Below, one piece after another: positions 47,297 to 58,336 of a stretch of DNA of 64,000 nt. Below the pieces are notes generated by a model, which saw only the letters and a list, made by a program, of their open reading frames with translations, was not told where the DNA came from and ran no database searches. Positions within the stretch are counted from its first letter, which is position 1; each line of letters opens with the position of its first letter. This DNA is from DATGMB01 sp035293845 (lineage in GTDB: Bacteria > Acidobacteriota > Terriglobia > Bryobacterales > Bryobacteraceae), in assembly GCA_035293845.1 (NCBI GenBank), contig DATGMB010000251.1, positions 69,681 to 133,680 of the forward strand. Reading direction: 5' to 3'. The position numbers were made by a program, and so were the translations under genes.

Positions 47297-48460
47297 CTAC
47301 TTTTTCTTTTTGGCCGGCGCCTTCTTCGCGTTCGGATCGTTGAAGTTGGTCTGGACGGTGCTGCCGAGCGATGCCAGCATGTCCTTCGAGGGCTGCGCGT
47401 ATTGGCCGTTGGGCTGCAATTCGAGATACTTCTGGAACGCCTCGACGGTGCCGGGAACCGGCGTGATCTTGCCGGTTGCGGGGTCGATCTTCGCCTGGCC
47501 GACCAGCGTCACGCCGTACTGATAGTAGGCATCGGCGTAGGTCGGCGTCAGCTCGATGGCCTTCTTGAACGCTTCGGCCGCGGGCTGCGTCTGGCCGGAA
47601 TTGACCAGCAGAGCGCCGAGGTTGTAGTAATACTTCCCGCCGTTGGCAGGATCGAGATCGGCGGCCTTCTTCAACTCCGCCTGGCACTCATCGAACTTCT
47701 TGGCCTTGGCCAGCGCCAGCGCGTAATTGTTGTGCAGGCCGGCATCCTCCGGCTTCATGGCAAGAGCCTTGGTGTAGGTCTCGAGGCCCTTCTGCACGTT
47801 GGTGTCGAACTCGGCGCCGGTCTTGCCCTCGGCGTTCTTCATGTAGGCGTCGGCGAGGTTGCTCCACACGGCGAACTGGTTGGGATCGATAGCGGCGGCC
47901 TTGTTGAACGCCTCGATGGCCTGCGCGTACTGTTTGGCGGTCAGCGCACTCATGCCGTCGTTGAAGGCATCGTTGAGCTCCTTATTCTTCTTGAGCTTCT
48001 CCGACTGCTCCTTAATCTGCTTCTCCATGGCAGCGATCTGTTCCTTGGACATGCCGCGCTTCATGTCGTCGGTGATCTGGCCGGTCTCGGCGGCCTTCTG
48101 CATCATCTGCTGGCGCGTGGCGCTTTCCTGCTGGGCCGCATGGAGGTCGAAGTTGACCGGTATGGGATCGCCCGGCGTGGTGCGCACCTTGGACTGCTTA
48201 TCCGCGGTCTTGCCGTCGATGATGACCTCCACGTCGTACATGCCCATCGGCAGGCCCATGTAGAGGTAGTGACCCTTCTTATCGGTCTTGGTTTTGTAGT
48301 TACCCTTGATGTCGGTCCGGGTGAGGTGGATTTCGGCGCCCTGGACGGGTTTTCCGTCCGGTCCCTTCACGATTCCTTCGATGGTCGTGATCTGCGCGAA
48401 TGCGCTGACGGCAAGAAAAGCCAACCCCAAGCCGGCAACGGCCAGGTTGCGTAGCGTCAT
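47297..48460 (-). CDS. Secreted TPR protein with carboxypeptidase-regulatory-like domain
   Basis: This 387-residue protein has a signal peptide (N-L-A-V-A-G-L-G-L-A-F-L-A-V-S-A-F-A), a CarboxypepD_reg-like beta-sandwich (ITTIEGIVKGPDGKPVQGAE), a charged coiled region (KRGMSKEQIAAMEKQIKEQS) and four to five TPR repeats (AIEAFNKAAAIDPNQFAVWS; ALALAKAKKFDECQAELKKA; AFKKAIELTPTYADAYYQYG). It ends in a Lys-rich K-K-A-P-A-K-K-K-K tail. TPRs mediate protein-protein contacts in the periplasm. The start has GGAGGTT 6 bases before ATG; earlier in-frame starts lack a ribosome site. Confidence 0.9.
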   Translation of the reverse strand: MTLRNLAVAGLGLAFLAVSAFAQITTIEGIVKGPDGKPVQGAEIHLTRTDIKGNYKTKTDKKGHYLYMGLPMGMYDVEVIIDGKTADKQSKVRTTPGDPIPVNFDLHAAQQESATRQQMMQKAAETGQITDDMKRGMSKEQIAAMEKQIKEQSEKLKKNKELNDAFNDGMSALTAKQYAQAIEAFNKAAAIDPNQFAVWSNLADAYMKNAEGKTGAEFDTNVQKGLETYTKALAMKPEDAGLHNNYALALAKAKKFDECQAELKKAADLDPANGGKYYYNLGALLVNSGQTQPAAEAFKKAIELTPTYADAYYQYGVTLVGQAKIDPATGKITPVPGTVEAFQKYLELQPNGQYAQPSKDMLASLGSTVQTNFNDPNAKKAPAKKKK

Positions 48461-48553
48461 AGAACCTCCAAGAGACAAATGCGTATGAATATCAAAGTAT
48501 ACCCTACCACAGCGAAATTGCCTGGTAGAGCGGCGCACCGCGCCGCGCCAACG

Positions 48554-48580
48554 AAAAACCGCCCCCCAACAGGCGGTTTT
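48554..48580. terminator. Hairpin with T/A flanks, copy 1 of a pair
   Basis: A-A-A-A-A-C-C-G-C-C pairs with GGCGGTTTT around a short C-rich loop, giving a terminator-like structure on both strands. It lies in the divergent spacer between the TPR gene and the oxidoreductase gene, so it does not simply end either gene. Confidence 0.5.
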
Positions 48581-48613
48581 CGCCGGCAAGTCATTGATTT
48601 TATTAGACGAGAG

Positions 48614-48634
48614 CCGCCTGTTACAGGCGGTTTT
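48614..48634 (+). terminator. Perfect hairpin CCGCCTG-TTA-CAGGCGG with T-run, copy 2
   Basis: A 7-bp perfect stem with a 3-base loop is followed by TTTT. The right half A-C-A-G-G-C-G-G-T-T-T-T-C is shared with copy 1, 37 bases upstream, so the pair looks like a duplicated element. No plus-strand gene ends here. Confidence 0.55.
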
Positions 48635-48733
48635 CCGTGGCCAATGACGGCGCCTCCGAGGGCCAGCCATGGAGTGCCGGCCACGCCGCGGCCATTTTGA
48701 GATAATTGTTCCTGCCATCCCGAAAGGAGCTCC

Positions 48734-50104
48734 ATGTCCGATTCCAACCGCCGCGATTTCCTGAAATCCGCCGGCGCCGGCGCGCTCGCCACAGCCGCCG
48801 CGTCGTCCGCATTCGCCAAATCGAGCGCCAACGCCCGGTCCTCCGGCCGCGTCATCGGCGCCAATGACCGCATCAACGTCGCCGTGATCGGCTACGGCGG
48901 CCGCGGGCGCTATGTCGCCAACCAGTTCGCGCGTTTCGCGCAGAATAACAACGACGCCTGCCGCATCGCCGCCGTCTGCGATGTTTACGAAAAGCGCAAG
49001 AAGGAAGGGGCCGATCGCTACAAGGTGAACGGCTACCTCGATTACCGCGAGCTGCTCGCCAAGGAGAGCGACGTCGACGCCGTGATCGTCGCCACGCCCG
49101 ACCACTGGCACGCCAAGATCGCGCTCGATGCGATGGACCACGGCAAGGACGTCTACCTCGAAAAGCCGATGACGCATACCAATGACGAGGCGCGGCTGCT
49201 CGTCAACACCGTCAAGGAGACGAAGCGCGTGCTGCAGGTCGGCTCGCAGACGACCTCCGCCGACATCTGGTGGAAGGCCAAAAAGGCCATTGCCGACGGC
49301 ATGATCGGCAAGATGATCATGAGCCAGGGCTCGTATCACCGCAATTCCTTCGGCGGCGAATGGAACGACGGCTGGCCGATCGACAAGGAAGCCGGGCCGG
49401 ACGGCAAGGGCGAAAACTACATCGACTGGAACATGTGGCTCGGCACGGCCTACAAGCTCTCGCCCAAGCGCCCCTACGATGCCGACCGCTTCTTCCGCTT
49501 CCGCAAATACTGGGATTACTCGGGCGGCATCGCCACCGACCTCTTCTACCACGTGGTCGCGCCGCTTAACATCTGCTGGGACGAGCCGCAATTCCCGATG
49601 AAGGTTGTGGGCTCGGGCGGCATTTACCAGTTCAAGGACGAGCGCGAAGTGCCCGATACGTTCCACCTGGTCGCGGAATACGCCAAGGGACATTCCATGG
49701 TGCTGACCTCCAGCATGGCCAACGACACGCACATTCCCGGCCTGATCCGCGGTCATGAGGGCACGATCATCATGGTGGACCACGGAAAGTTCGAGAGCAT
49801 GGTGCCGTACATCACCGTGAAACCGCAGATTCACCAGGGCAAGCCGATTGGCGGCGAGAAGTACGCGGAGAAGTTCGGGACCAAGGACTTCCAGATTCCG
49901 ATCGACCAGAAAGACCCGATGCAGCTCCACGTCGGCAACTTCCTCGAGTGCATGCATACGCGCCAGAAGCCGCACCTGGATGTCGAGACCGGCGCCCGCG
50001 CGGTGGTGGTGATTAACCTGGCGGTGCAGTCCTACCGCGAAGGCAAGACGCTGTACTGGGATGAGAAGCGGTGGAAGGCTAGCGACAAGCCGGTGAAGGC
50101 GTAA
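48734..50104 (+). CDS. Gfo/Idh/MocA-family oxidoreductase, Tat-exported
   Basis: This 456-residue protein begins with a twin-arginine signal (S-D-S-N-R-R-D-F-L-K-S-A-G-A-G-A-L), so it is exported folded. The Rossmann NAD(P)-binding region is I-N-V-A-V-I-G-Y-G-G-R-G-R, followed by YLEKPMTHTNDEARLLV, where the Lys of E-K-P is catalytic in the family. A C-terminal alpha/beta domain (SQGSYHRNSFGGEWNDGWP) binds substrate. Members oxidise or reduce sugars and sugar acids; the exact substrate is unknown. GGAG precedes the ATG. It ends before a convergent terminator shared with the TonB receptor gene. Confidence 0.92.
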   Translation: MSDSNRRDFLKSAGAGALATAAASSAFAKSSANARSSGRVIGANDRINVAVIGYGGRGRYVANQFARFAQNNNDACRIAAVCDVYEKRKKEGADRYKVNGYLDYRELLAKESDVDAVIVATPDHWHAKIALDAMDHGKDVYLEKPMTHTNDEARLLVNTVKETKRVLQVGSQTTSADIWWKAKKAIADGMIGKMIMSQGSYHRNSFGGEWNDGWPIDKEAGPDGKGENYIDWNMWLGTAYKLSPKRPYDADRFFRFRKYWDYSGGIATDLFYHVVAPLNICWDEPQFPMKVVGSGGIYQFKDEREVPDTFHLVAEYAKGHSMVLTSSMANDTHIPGLIRGHEGTIIMVDHGKFESMVPYITVKPQIHQGKPIGGEKYAEKFGTKDFQIPIDQKDPMQLHVGNFLECMHTRQKPHLDVETGARAVVVINLAVQSYREGKTLYWDEKRWKASDKPVKA

Positions 50105-50206
50105 CGCTCCCGACGGGTCCGCCTCGCTGGTGGGGGGATTGGGGATCAGGGGCGGGGCCTGGGGCGCGCGGCTCGCATCGGCGGGGCCCGTCTCGAATAC
50201 CGCAAA

Positions 50207-50249
50207 ACAAAAACGGCCGGCGGGATCAATTCCGCCGGCCGTTTGTTTC
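50207..50249. terminator. Bidirectional rho-independent terminator
   Basis: An 11-bp stem (ACGGCCGGCGG / CCGCCGGCCGT) is flanked by A-rich sequence on the left and T-rich on the right, so it ends both the oxidoreductase transcript (plus) and the TonB receptor transcript (minus). Confidence 0.85.
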
Positions 50250-50337
50250 TGTTTCGAACCCGAGAGATCCGGGGGAGCGGGAGAAGGACCGGAGCGTTAC
50301 GCCGCCCCAGCCCCGATCCCTGCCCCCAATCCCCGGT

Positions 50338-53300
50338 TTAGAAGTACCAGCGAAGCGACAACTGCAGGTTCCGCGTGTCGCCGGTCTTGCTGGTGACTTT
50401 GCCGAACGTCGACAGGTTATTCGGGTTGAAGCCCGCACCGGCCAGGTTCGGGTGGTTGAAGGCATCGAACGCTTCGCAGCGGAACTGGAAGCCGGTCCGC
50501 TCATTGATGGAGAACTGCTTGTATAGGCCCAGATTCCAGTTTTCGAGCCCCGGGTTGTGGACCCAGTAGCGGCTCACCGGACCGGTGGCGAAGGTCCCCT
50601 TGGCGGGCGCCGTAAGGATCAGCGAGCCATCGGGATTCTTCGTCTGGAACCAGAGCGTCGGATCCGCGCTGCCGCCGGCCGCGAAACCTTTCAGCACGCT
50701 GGGACTGCCGTTCAGGGCCCACAGCTCACCCGTGCCGCCGCAATCGTTCATGTTGCCGTCCACGCCGACACCCGCGTAGTCGGTATTCACGACCGAGCTG
50801 CACGGCTGCCCGGTCTGCAACTGCGTGATGCCGCTGATCTGCCAGCCACCCAGCAGCTTGCCGGTCAGGTTGTTGTGGTTCTTGAAGAACGGCAGCTCAT
50901 ACATGTAGTTGATCACCATGACATGCGTGGTGTCGAACGACGAGTAGGACCACAGGTTCTTCGCGTAGTACGTATCGGGAATGATGTCGCGATAGGCCGA
51001 CCCATCGTCCATGCTCTTGGAGTAGGTGTAAGCCAGACCGAACATCAGGCCCTGCGCCAGGCGTCGGTTCCAGGTGACTTCCAGCGCGTTGTAGCGCGAG
51101 GTCGCCACGTCCTGGCTGGAGCGAATCGAGTTGTAGCCTTTGTAGGGCCGCAGCGCATCCAGGTTGACGCCGGGGTTCGCCGCTACCACCGCCGTGGTCG
51201 GCTGGTTGATATCGACTTCGCGCGGCAGGTGGAGACCACGGCGGCCCACATACGCCACGCTGGCCACCGACTTCCAGGGCAGCTGGCGCTCGACGGTGAA
51301 GTTCCAGTTCCACGCCTCGGGGTTGTCCTGGTGCAGCGGATAGGTGGTGACCGTCAGAGGCAGCAGGTTGGACCCGGTGCCGCCCGGATTATCCACGTGG
51401 CCGGCGGTTACATTGGCGGTCGGCTGGAACGGCGGGTTGCCGCCCAGGAAGATCGAGTCGCTGACGCCGTTGAAGGTGAAGAAGCGGCCGATGCCGGTGC
51501 GCAATACCGTCTTCTCATTCAACTGATACGCGATGCCGATGCGCGGCTGCGGCGTGTTGTACTGGACATCCGAGAAATACGCCGGACGCACGCCGCCGCG
51601 GAAGAGATAGTCATAGATCCCCGCGGTGGATTCCGGGAAGCGGCCTTTGGCTGAGGAGGGCCAGGCGGAACCCGGGATCACCATGCCGTCGTAGCGGTCC
51701 GCGCCCGGCCCCAGCGTGAGGTGGCCGTTGGTCGGATCGACGGTCGGCGCCTTCGACGGATCGTAGAGCGACGGGTCGAAGACCGACATGTTCCGCCAGA
51801 GCGCCTGGATCGGGAACATGATCGTGTAACGCACGCCGTAGGTGATGGTCAGCTTTTGTGTGGCCTTCCAGGTGTCCTGCGCGAAACCCTCGTACATCTG
51901 GTGGCGGAAGATGGTGTAGCCGCGCGGGCCCAGCTCGGAGTACGTATCGAACAGGCCCAGAGCCGCATTCGCCGCCGCCACACCGGTGCCGCCGGCGAAA
52001 CCGTCGGTGAACGAGAACTGCCCGTTCTGGTTGTTCGTGCAGGTGGGGCAGGCGCTCACGTTGATTTCGTCGTTGTCGTTTTCACCCGAGCGTTCAAAGG
52101 CGAAGCCCGCCTTGACGGTGTGGTTCTGATGGACCCAGGTAATGCTATCGGAAAGGGTGTAGATCGGGCCCGACGAATGCGACGGGTAAGGATTGCCGGT
52201 CAGGGTGCTGAAGTTGGTGATCGCCGCGGTGGGGATGCGGTTCGGCAGCAGCTTGCCCTGAGGGAAGATGTAGGGATAGTTGATCCCCACGGTGGTGCGG
52301 TCCAGGAAGTGCGCCGCGTCCACCGGGATGCCGACGTCGTCCAGGCTGACCGTCGCCAGGAATTCGTTGACCATGGTCGGCTTGATCGTCCAGACGTAGT
52401 CGAGCGAGTTGGTCTGGTTCGGCCGGTTGAAGTACTTCGGCGTTTCCGTCGGCGTGCCGTCGAGCGGCTGGTATTCCCAGAAGGCGTAATTGTTGCGGCG
52501 GAACTGCAGGCGCTGAGTGCCGGTCAGGTTCATATCGACCGCCAGCGTGTCCTTGCGCTGGTTCTGGGGGTGGAGCGCCGCGACGTAGAAGTTACCGTTG
52601 CCGCCCAGCGGATTGCTGGCGAAGTTCGGGAACGGATAGGCCTTCAAAATGCCCAGGCCGCTCTGGCTGAGCTGGCTCTGGGGAATGATATTGCCCGGGA
52701 ACGGCGTGCCCGTGGTCGGGTCTTTGATTGTGACGGCGCGGCCGTAGAAGTAGTTGGTCGGGCTCAGCAACTCGCTGAAATCGCCCGTCCGCATCAGCGC
52801 GCTCGGCACCGTCCAGGTGGCCGTGTCGGTAAACCGGTAGCGCACCCACTCCTGCGCCCAGTACCAGAAGAACTTGCTCTTATCCGAGTTGAACTTGTTC
52901 GGAATGTAAAACGGGCCGCCGATGTTGTAACCGAACTGGTTGTAGTGGAAGGGCGGCACGAAGTTCGTCGACGAGTTCAGGTTGCGGCTCCAGGTATTGG
53001 CGTTGAGATCGTTATTGCGGAAATACTCGTACGTCGAGCCATGGAAAACGCTGGTGCCGCTCTTGGTGATGATGCGGATCTGGCCGCCGGAGCTGCGTCC
53101 GTATTCCGGCGCGTAATCGGCGGTCAGCACCTGAATTTCGGAGGTCGAGTCCACATCCGCGGCGCCCAGGCTGGTGCCGTTGGCGCGGGTGCGGGTGGCC
53201 GGCGCGCCGTCATAGGTGATCAGATTTTCCCAGTTCCGCGAGCCGTTGAAGTTGGAGGGCCCCTGGGTGAAGTTGAAGTTCAGGCCCGCGAGGTTGCCGC

Positions 53301-53796
53301 CGCGCGCGCCGGGCACGAGGCTCGCCATGTAAATCGGGTTGCGGCCGTTCAGCTCGAGCGCATCGATCTGCTGCCGCGTGACATCCTTCTGCACGGAAGC
53401 CGAGTCGGTCTGCAGGGCCGTAGCCGTGGCCGTCACCTCGACCGTTTCGGTGGCCGAGCCTACTGCCAGGGTCACATCCACCGTAAGGGTAGCGCTCGGA
53501 TCCAGCTTGTTCGCCGCGCTATCGAACTTCTTGAAACCGGCGGCTTCGACTTCCACCTGGTAAATACCGGGAGGAACGTTGGTGATGGTGTAGTAGCCGG
53601 CTTCGCTGGTGTTGGCCTGCCGTTCCAGGCCACTCTGGTTCTTCACCGTTACTTTCGCGTTGGGAACTACGGAACCGCTCGGGTCCTTCACAAAGCCGTT
53701 GATCGTCCCCAGATCCGACTGCGCGAAGGCACAACTTGCCGCCAGCAGCGCAATCGCAAGCGAGGGGATCGCGCGCCTCCAGCCTGTTTGGTTCAT
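50338..53796 (-). CDS. TonB-dependent receptor-like outer-membrane protein (Oar/CarboxypepD_reg type)
   Basis: This 1152-residue protein has a signal peptide (S-L-A-I-A-L-L-A-A-S-C-A-F-A), a carboxypeptidase-regulatory domain (GTINGFVKDPSGSVVPNAKV), a plug domain (E-T-V-E-V-T-A-T-A-T-A-L-Q-T-D, then TADYAPEYGRSSGGQIRIIT) and a long beta-barrel ending in an aromatic residue (N-L-Q-L-S-L-R-W-Y-F), the outer-membrane targeting signature. These Oar-like receptors are strongly expanded in Acidobacteria and import or sense oligosaccharides or peptides. The start has GAGGAG. It is monocistronic, with a shared downstream terminator. Confidence 0.95.
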   Translation of the reverse strand: MNQTGWRRAIPSLAIALLAASCAFAQSDLGTINGFVKDPSGSVVPNAKVTVKNQSGLERQANTSEAGYYTITNVPPGIYQVEVEAAGFKKFDSAANKLDPSATLTVDVTLAVGSATETVEVTATATALQTDSASVQKDVTRQQIDALELNGRNPIYMASLVPGARGGNLAGLNFNFTQGPSNFNGSRNWENLITYDGAPATRTRANGTSLGAADVDSTSEIQVLTADYAPEYGRSSGGQIRIITKSGTSVFHGSTYEYFRNNDLNANTWSRNLNSSTNFVPPFHYNQFGYNIGGPFYIPNKFNSDKSKFFWYWAQEWVRYRFTDTATWTVPSALMRTGDFSELLSPTNYFYGRAVTIKDPTTGTPFPGNIIPQSQLSQSGLGILKAYPFPNFASNPLGGNGNFYVAALHPQNQRKDTLAVDMNLTGTQRLQFRRNNYAFWEYQPLDGTPTETPKYFNRPNQTNSLDYVWTIKPTMVNEFLATVSLDDVGIPVDAAHFLDRTTVGINYPYIFPQGKLLPNRIPTAAITNFSTLTGNPYPSHSSGPIYTLSDSITWVHQNHTVKAGFAFERSGENDNDEINVSACPTCTNNQNGQFSFTDGFAGGTGVAAANAALGLFDTYSELGPRGYTIFRHQMYEGFAQDTWKATQKLTITYGVRYTIMFPIQALWRNMSVFDPSLYDPSKAPTVDPTNGHLTLGPGADRYDGMVIPGSAWPSSAKGRFPESTAGIYDYLFRGGVRPAYFSDVQYNTPQPRIGIAYQLNEKTVLRTGIGRFFTFNGVSDSIFLGGNPPFQPTANVTAGHVDNPGGTGSNLLPLTVTTYPLHQDNPEAWNWNFTVERQLPWKSVASVAYVGRRGLHLPREVDINQPTTAVVAANPGVNLDALRPYKGYNSIRSSQDVATSRYNALEVTWNRRLAQGLMFGLAYTYSKSMDDGSAYRDIIPDTYYAKNLWSYSSFDTTHVMVINYMYELPFFKNHNNLTGKLLGGWQISGITQLQTGQPCSSVVNTDYAGVGVDGNMNDCGGTGELWALNGSPSVLKGFAAGGSADPTLWFQTKNPDGSLILTAPAKGTFATGPVSRYWVHNPGLENWNLGLYKQFSINERTGFQFRCEAFDAFNHPNLAGAGFNPNNLSTFGKVTSKTGDTRNLQLSLRWYF

Positions 53797-53910
53797 GAAA
53801 TTTTCTCCTCTGACAAACTCCTGAGACTGTTCGTTATGTCCTGGACAGGATCGCCCCTAAAGACCCCTAAATAGATCCCGTCGTTTTTGTGTGCTCTGAT
53901 AGGATTTATC

Positions 53911-53937
53911 ACAAAAACCGCTGCAAATCCAGCGGTT
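53911..53937 (-). terminator. Terminator-like hairpin in the leader of the TonB receptor gene
   Basis: On the minus strand AACCGCTG-N6-CAGCGGTT is followed by T-T-T-G-T-G, about 115 bases upstream of the receptor ATG and pointing towards it. It would terminate transcripts starting further upstream and so may be an attenuator. Confidence 0.55.
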
Positions 53938-54005
53938 GAGCATAAATTGCTCGTTACAACAGCGCCCCGTTTCGCGTGTTTGGCGCAGCGTAGTACACTT
54001 TCCCA

Positions 54006-56912
<2,907 letters not shown>

Positions 56913-56970
56913 GGGGCAGGGCAGGCGCACGACCTGCCCTGGTAGCTTTATGCTATAAGCAGGTACGAAC

Positions 56971-57195
56971 ATGGAAGTGCACTTTACACCGGAGCTCGAA
57001 GCCAAGGTGACAGAAGCGGCCGCCCGGGAAGGCCGCGATCCCGATCGGTTTCTGCAGGAAGTGACCGCGCGCTACTTCGACGAGGAGGACCGCTTCATCG
57101 AAGCCGTGAAACGTGGCGAGGCAGCTTTGGATCGCGGAGAATATCTGACGCACGCGGAAGTCGGCCACATGGTGGACAAGCGAGTTCTACCTTGA
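56971..57195 (+). CDS. ParD/antitoxin-like small protein, C-terminus altered
   Basis: This 74-residue protein begins M-E-V-H-F-T-P-E-L-E-A-K-V-T-E-A-A-A and contains RFIEAVKRGEAALDRGEYLT, matching small type II antitoxin-like proteins with a ribbon-helix-helix N-terminus. The last dozen residues (H-A-E-V-G-H-M-V-D-K-R-V-L-P) look diverged, and coding of another gene in a second frame begins at the same place, so a recombination junction near 57165 may have replaced the C-terminus. No toxin gene follows. Confidence 0.65.
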   Translation: MEVHFTPELEAKVTEAAAREGRDPDRFLQEVTARYFDEEDRFIEAVKRGEAALDRGEYLTHAEVGHMVDKRVLP

Positions 57196-57835
57196 CGGCC
57201 AATCCACGGCTGGGCAGAGCACGATCTTTACCGGCTACCGGTGGGAGAATCGCTTCCGGCTCCTCCCTCGCGAGCATTGGATCAATCCGGTCCTCTACGT
57301 CGAGTTCGAGAACATCAATGGGGCGGACAAGAGTCTGCTCGAGATCGTGAATCACGATGGCAACGATGATCTGGCATCGCCCAACAGCGAGTCGAGGTTT
57401 GAGAAACAGCGGGAGATTGAAGCAAAGCTGATCCTCGGCAGCTATTACAAGGGCTGGACGATTGCCGAGAACTTCATTGCCGAGAAGAACGTCAGGCATG
57501 CGCCGTTCGAGTTCGGCTACGCCGTTGGGATCAGCCGCCCGCTCGCGCGCGAAGCGCGAGCCCAGCGGTGCAATTTCTGTGCGGAGAATTTTCAGGTCGG
57601 CGTCGAGATGTATGGGGGGCTTGGAACATACGGGGACTTCGGTCTCCGGGGAACTTCTCATTATGTTGCGCCGACCGTCGCCTGGACGCTGGCTAATGGA
57701 ACCGCATTCAAGGTCTCCCCGGGCTTCGGTACAACGGGCAACAGCACCGGCTACCTGATTCGCGCCGGCGTATCCTACGAAGTTGCCCAGCTTGGGCGCG
57801 CGGCCCGGAATCTGTTTCATGGAGGGAGCCGATGA
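57170..57835 (+). pseudogene. 5'-truncated gene for an outer-membrane-type protein
   Basis: From about 57170 an open frame without a start codon reads W-W-T-S-E-F-Y-L-D-G-Q-S-T-A-G-Q-S-T, then R-W-E-N-R-F-R-L-L-P-R-E-H-W-I-N-P-V and onwards to a stop at 57833-57835. The first in-frame ATG is at 57347, far inside the conserved part, so the N-terminus with the signal peptide is missing. The beta-strand-like content and C-terminal S-Y-E-V-A-Q-L-G-R-A-A-R suggest a beta-barrel or transporter-like family seen beside cytochrome c genes. The truncation matches the end of the antitoxin-like gene, indicating a deletion or recombination joint. Confidence 0.65.
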
Positions 57836-58209
57836 ACGCTTCGCGAGCCGCATTGATCTTTGTTGCATTCGGAATCGCCGCCGCTACTGTTGGCGGAAGT
57901 CTCGTGCAGCGTGTGCCGCCAGCAGCGGCGGACAGGCGGAATCCATTGGAAGGTGACGAGCGCAGCGTGCAGGCCGGGGCGAAGCTCTATGGCCGTGAAT
58001 GCGCGTCGTGCCACGGCGGTCATCGAGAAGGCGGAAGACAGGCTCCGCCGTTGCTTCAACGGGAGGTCCAGGAGGCCCCATCCGGCACGCTATTTTGGAT
58101 CTTGCGAAATGGTTCGCTCCATCGGGGTATGCCGTCCTTCGCTCACCTCCCCGAAGCACAGCGATGGCAGATCGTCACGTTACTGAAGAGTGGCGCGGGT
58201 CAACGGTGA
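57832..58209 (+). CDS. c-type cytochrome, single heme
   Basis: This 125-residue protein has a signal anchor (A-L-I-F-V-A-F-G-I-A-A-A-T-V-G) and one heme-binding motif (ECASCHGGHREGG), with a likely distal Met ligand in R-G-M-P-S-F-A-H-L-P. It belongs to the small cytochrome c class I group that carries electrons in the periplasm. Its ATG overlaps the stop of the truncated gene (ATGA), so it was probably in an operon with that gene before truncation. Confidence 0.85.
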   Translation: MNASRAALIFVAFGIAAATVGGSLVQRVPPAAADRRNPLEGDERSVQAGAKLYGRECASCHGGHREGGRQAPPLLQREVQEAPSGTLFWILRNGSLHRGMPSFAHLPEAQRWQIVTLLKSGAGQR

Positions 58210-58219
58210 AGGTATAGCG

Positions 58220-58336
58220 CTATGCGGCCTGCGCCCTCTCCTTCTGGTACCCGGCAACCAGCACCATTACGGAATATTCCTCCGGCCGCAGCCCCAGACC
58301 CGCATAAGCCGCATCCTGCTGTTCGCCCTGCTCCAT
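58220..58336 (-). CDS. Small hypothetical protein or C-terminal gene fragment
   Basis: A 38-residue frame reads M-E-Q-G-E-Q-Q-D-A-A-Y-A-G-L-G-L, then R-P-E-E-Y-S-V-M-V-L-V-A-G-Y-Q-K and a basic tail. The composition looks coding, and the peptide resembles short acidobacterial proteins with an A-A-Y-A-x-L-G-L-x-P-E-E-Y motif. Its 5' end coincides with the point where the ABC permease fragment begins on the other strand, so it may be a fragment cut at the same joint. It is convergent with the cytochrome gene, which supports coding. Confidence 0.4.
   Translation of the reverse strand: MEQGEQQDAAYAGLGLRPEEYSVMVLVAGYQKERAQAA

Noticed and set aside
51721..53874. 717-codon plus-strand frame
   Set aside because: Antisense shadow of the TonB receptor gene; composition is Arg/Val/Gly-rich and no signal or domain is seen.
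56971..57195. Complete toxin-antitoxin module
   Set aside because: Only an antitoxin-like gene is present; no toxin frame follows or precedes it.
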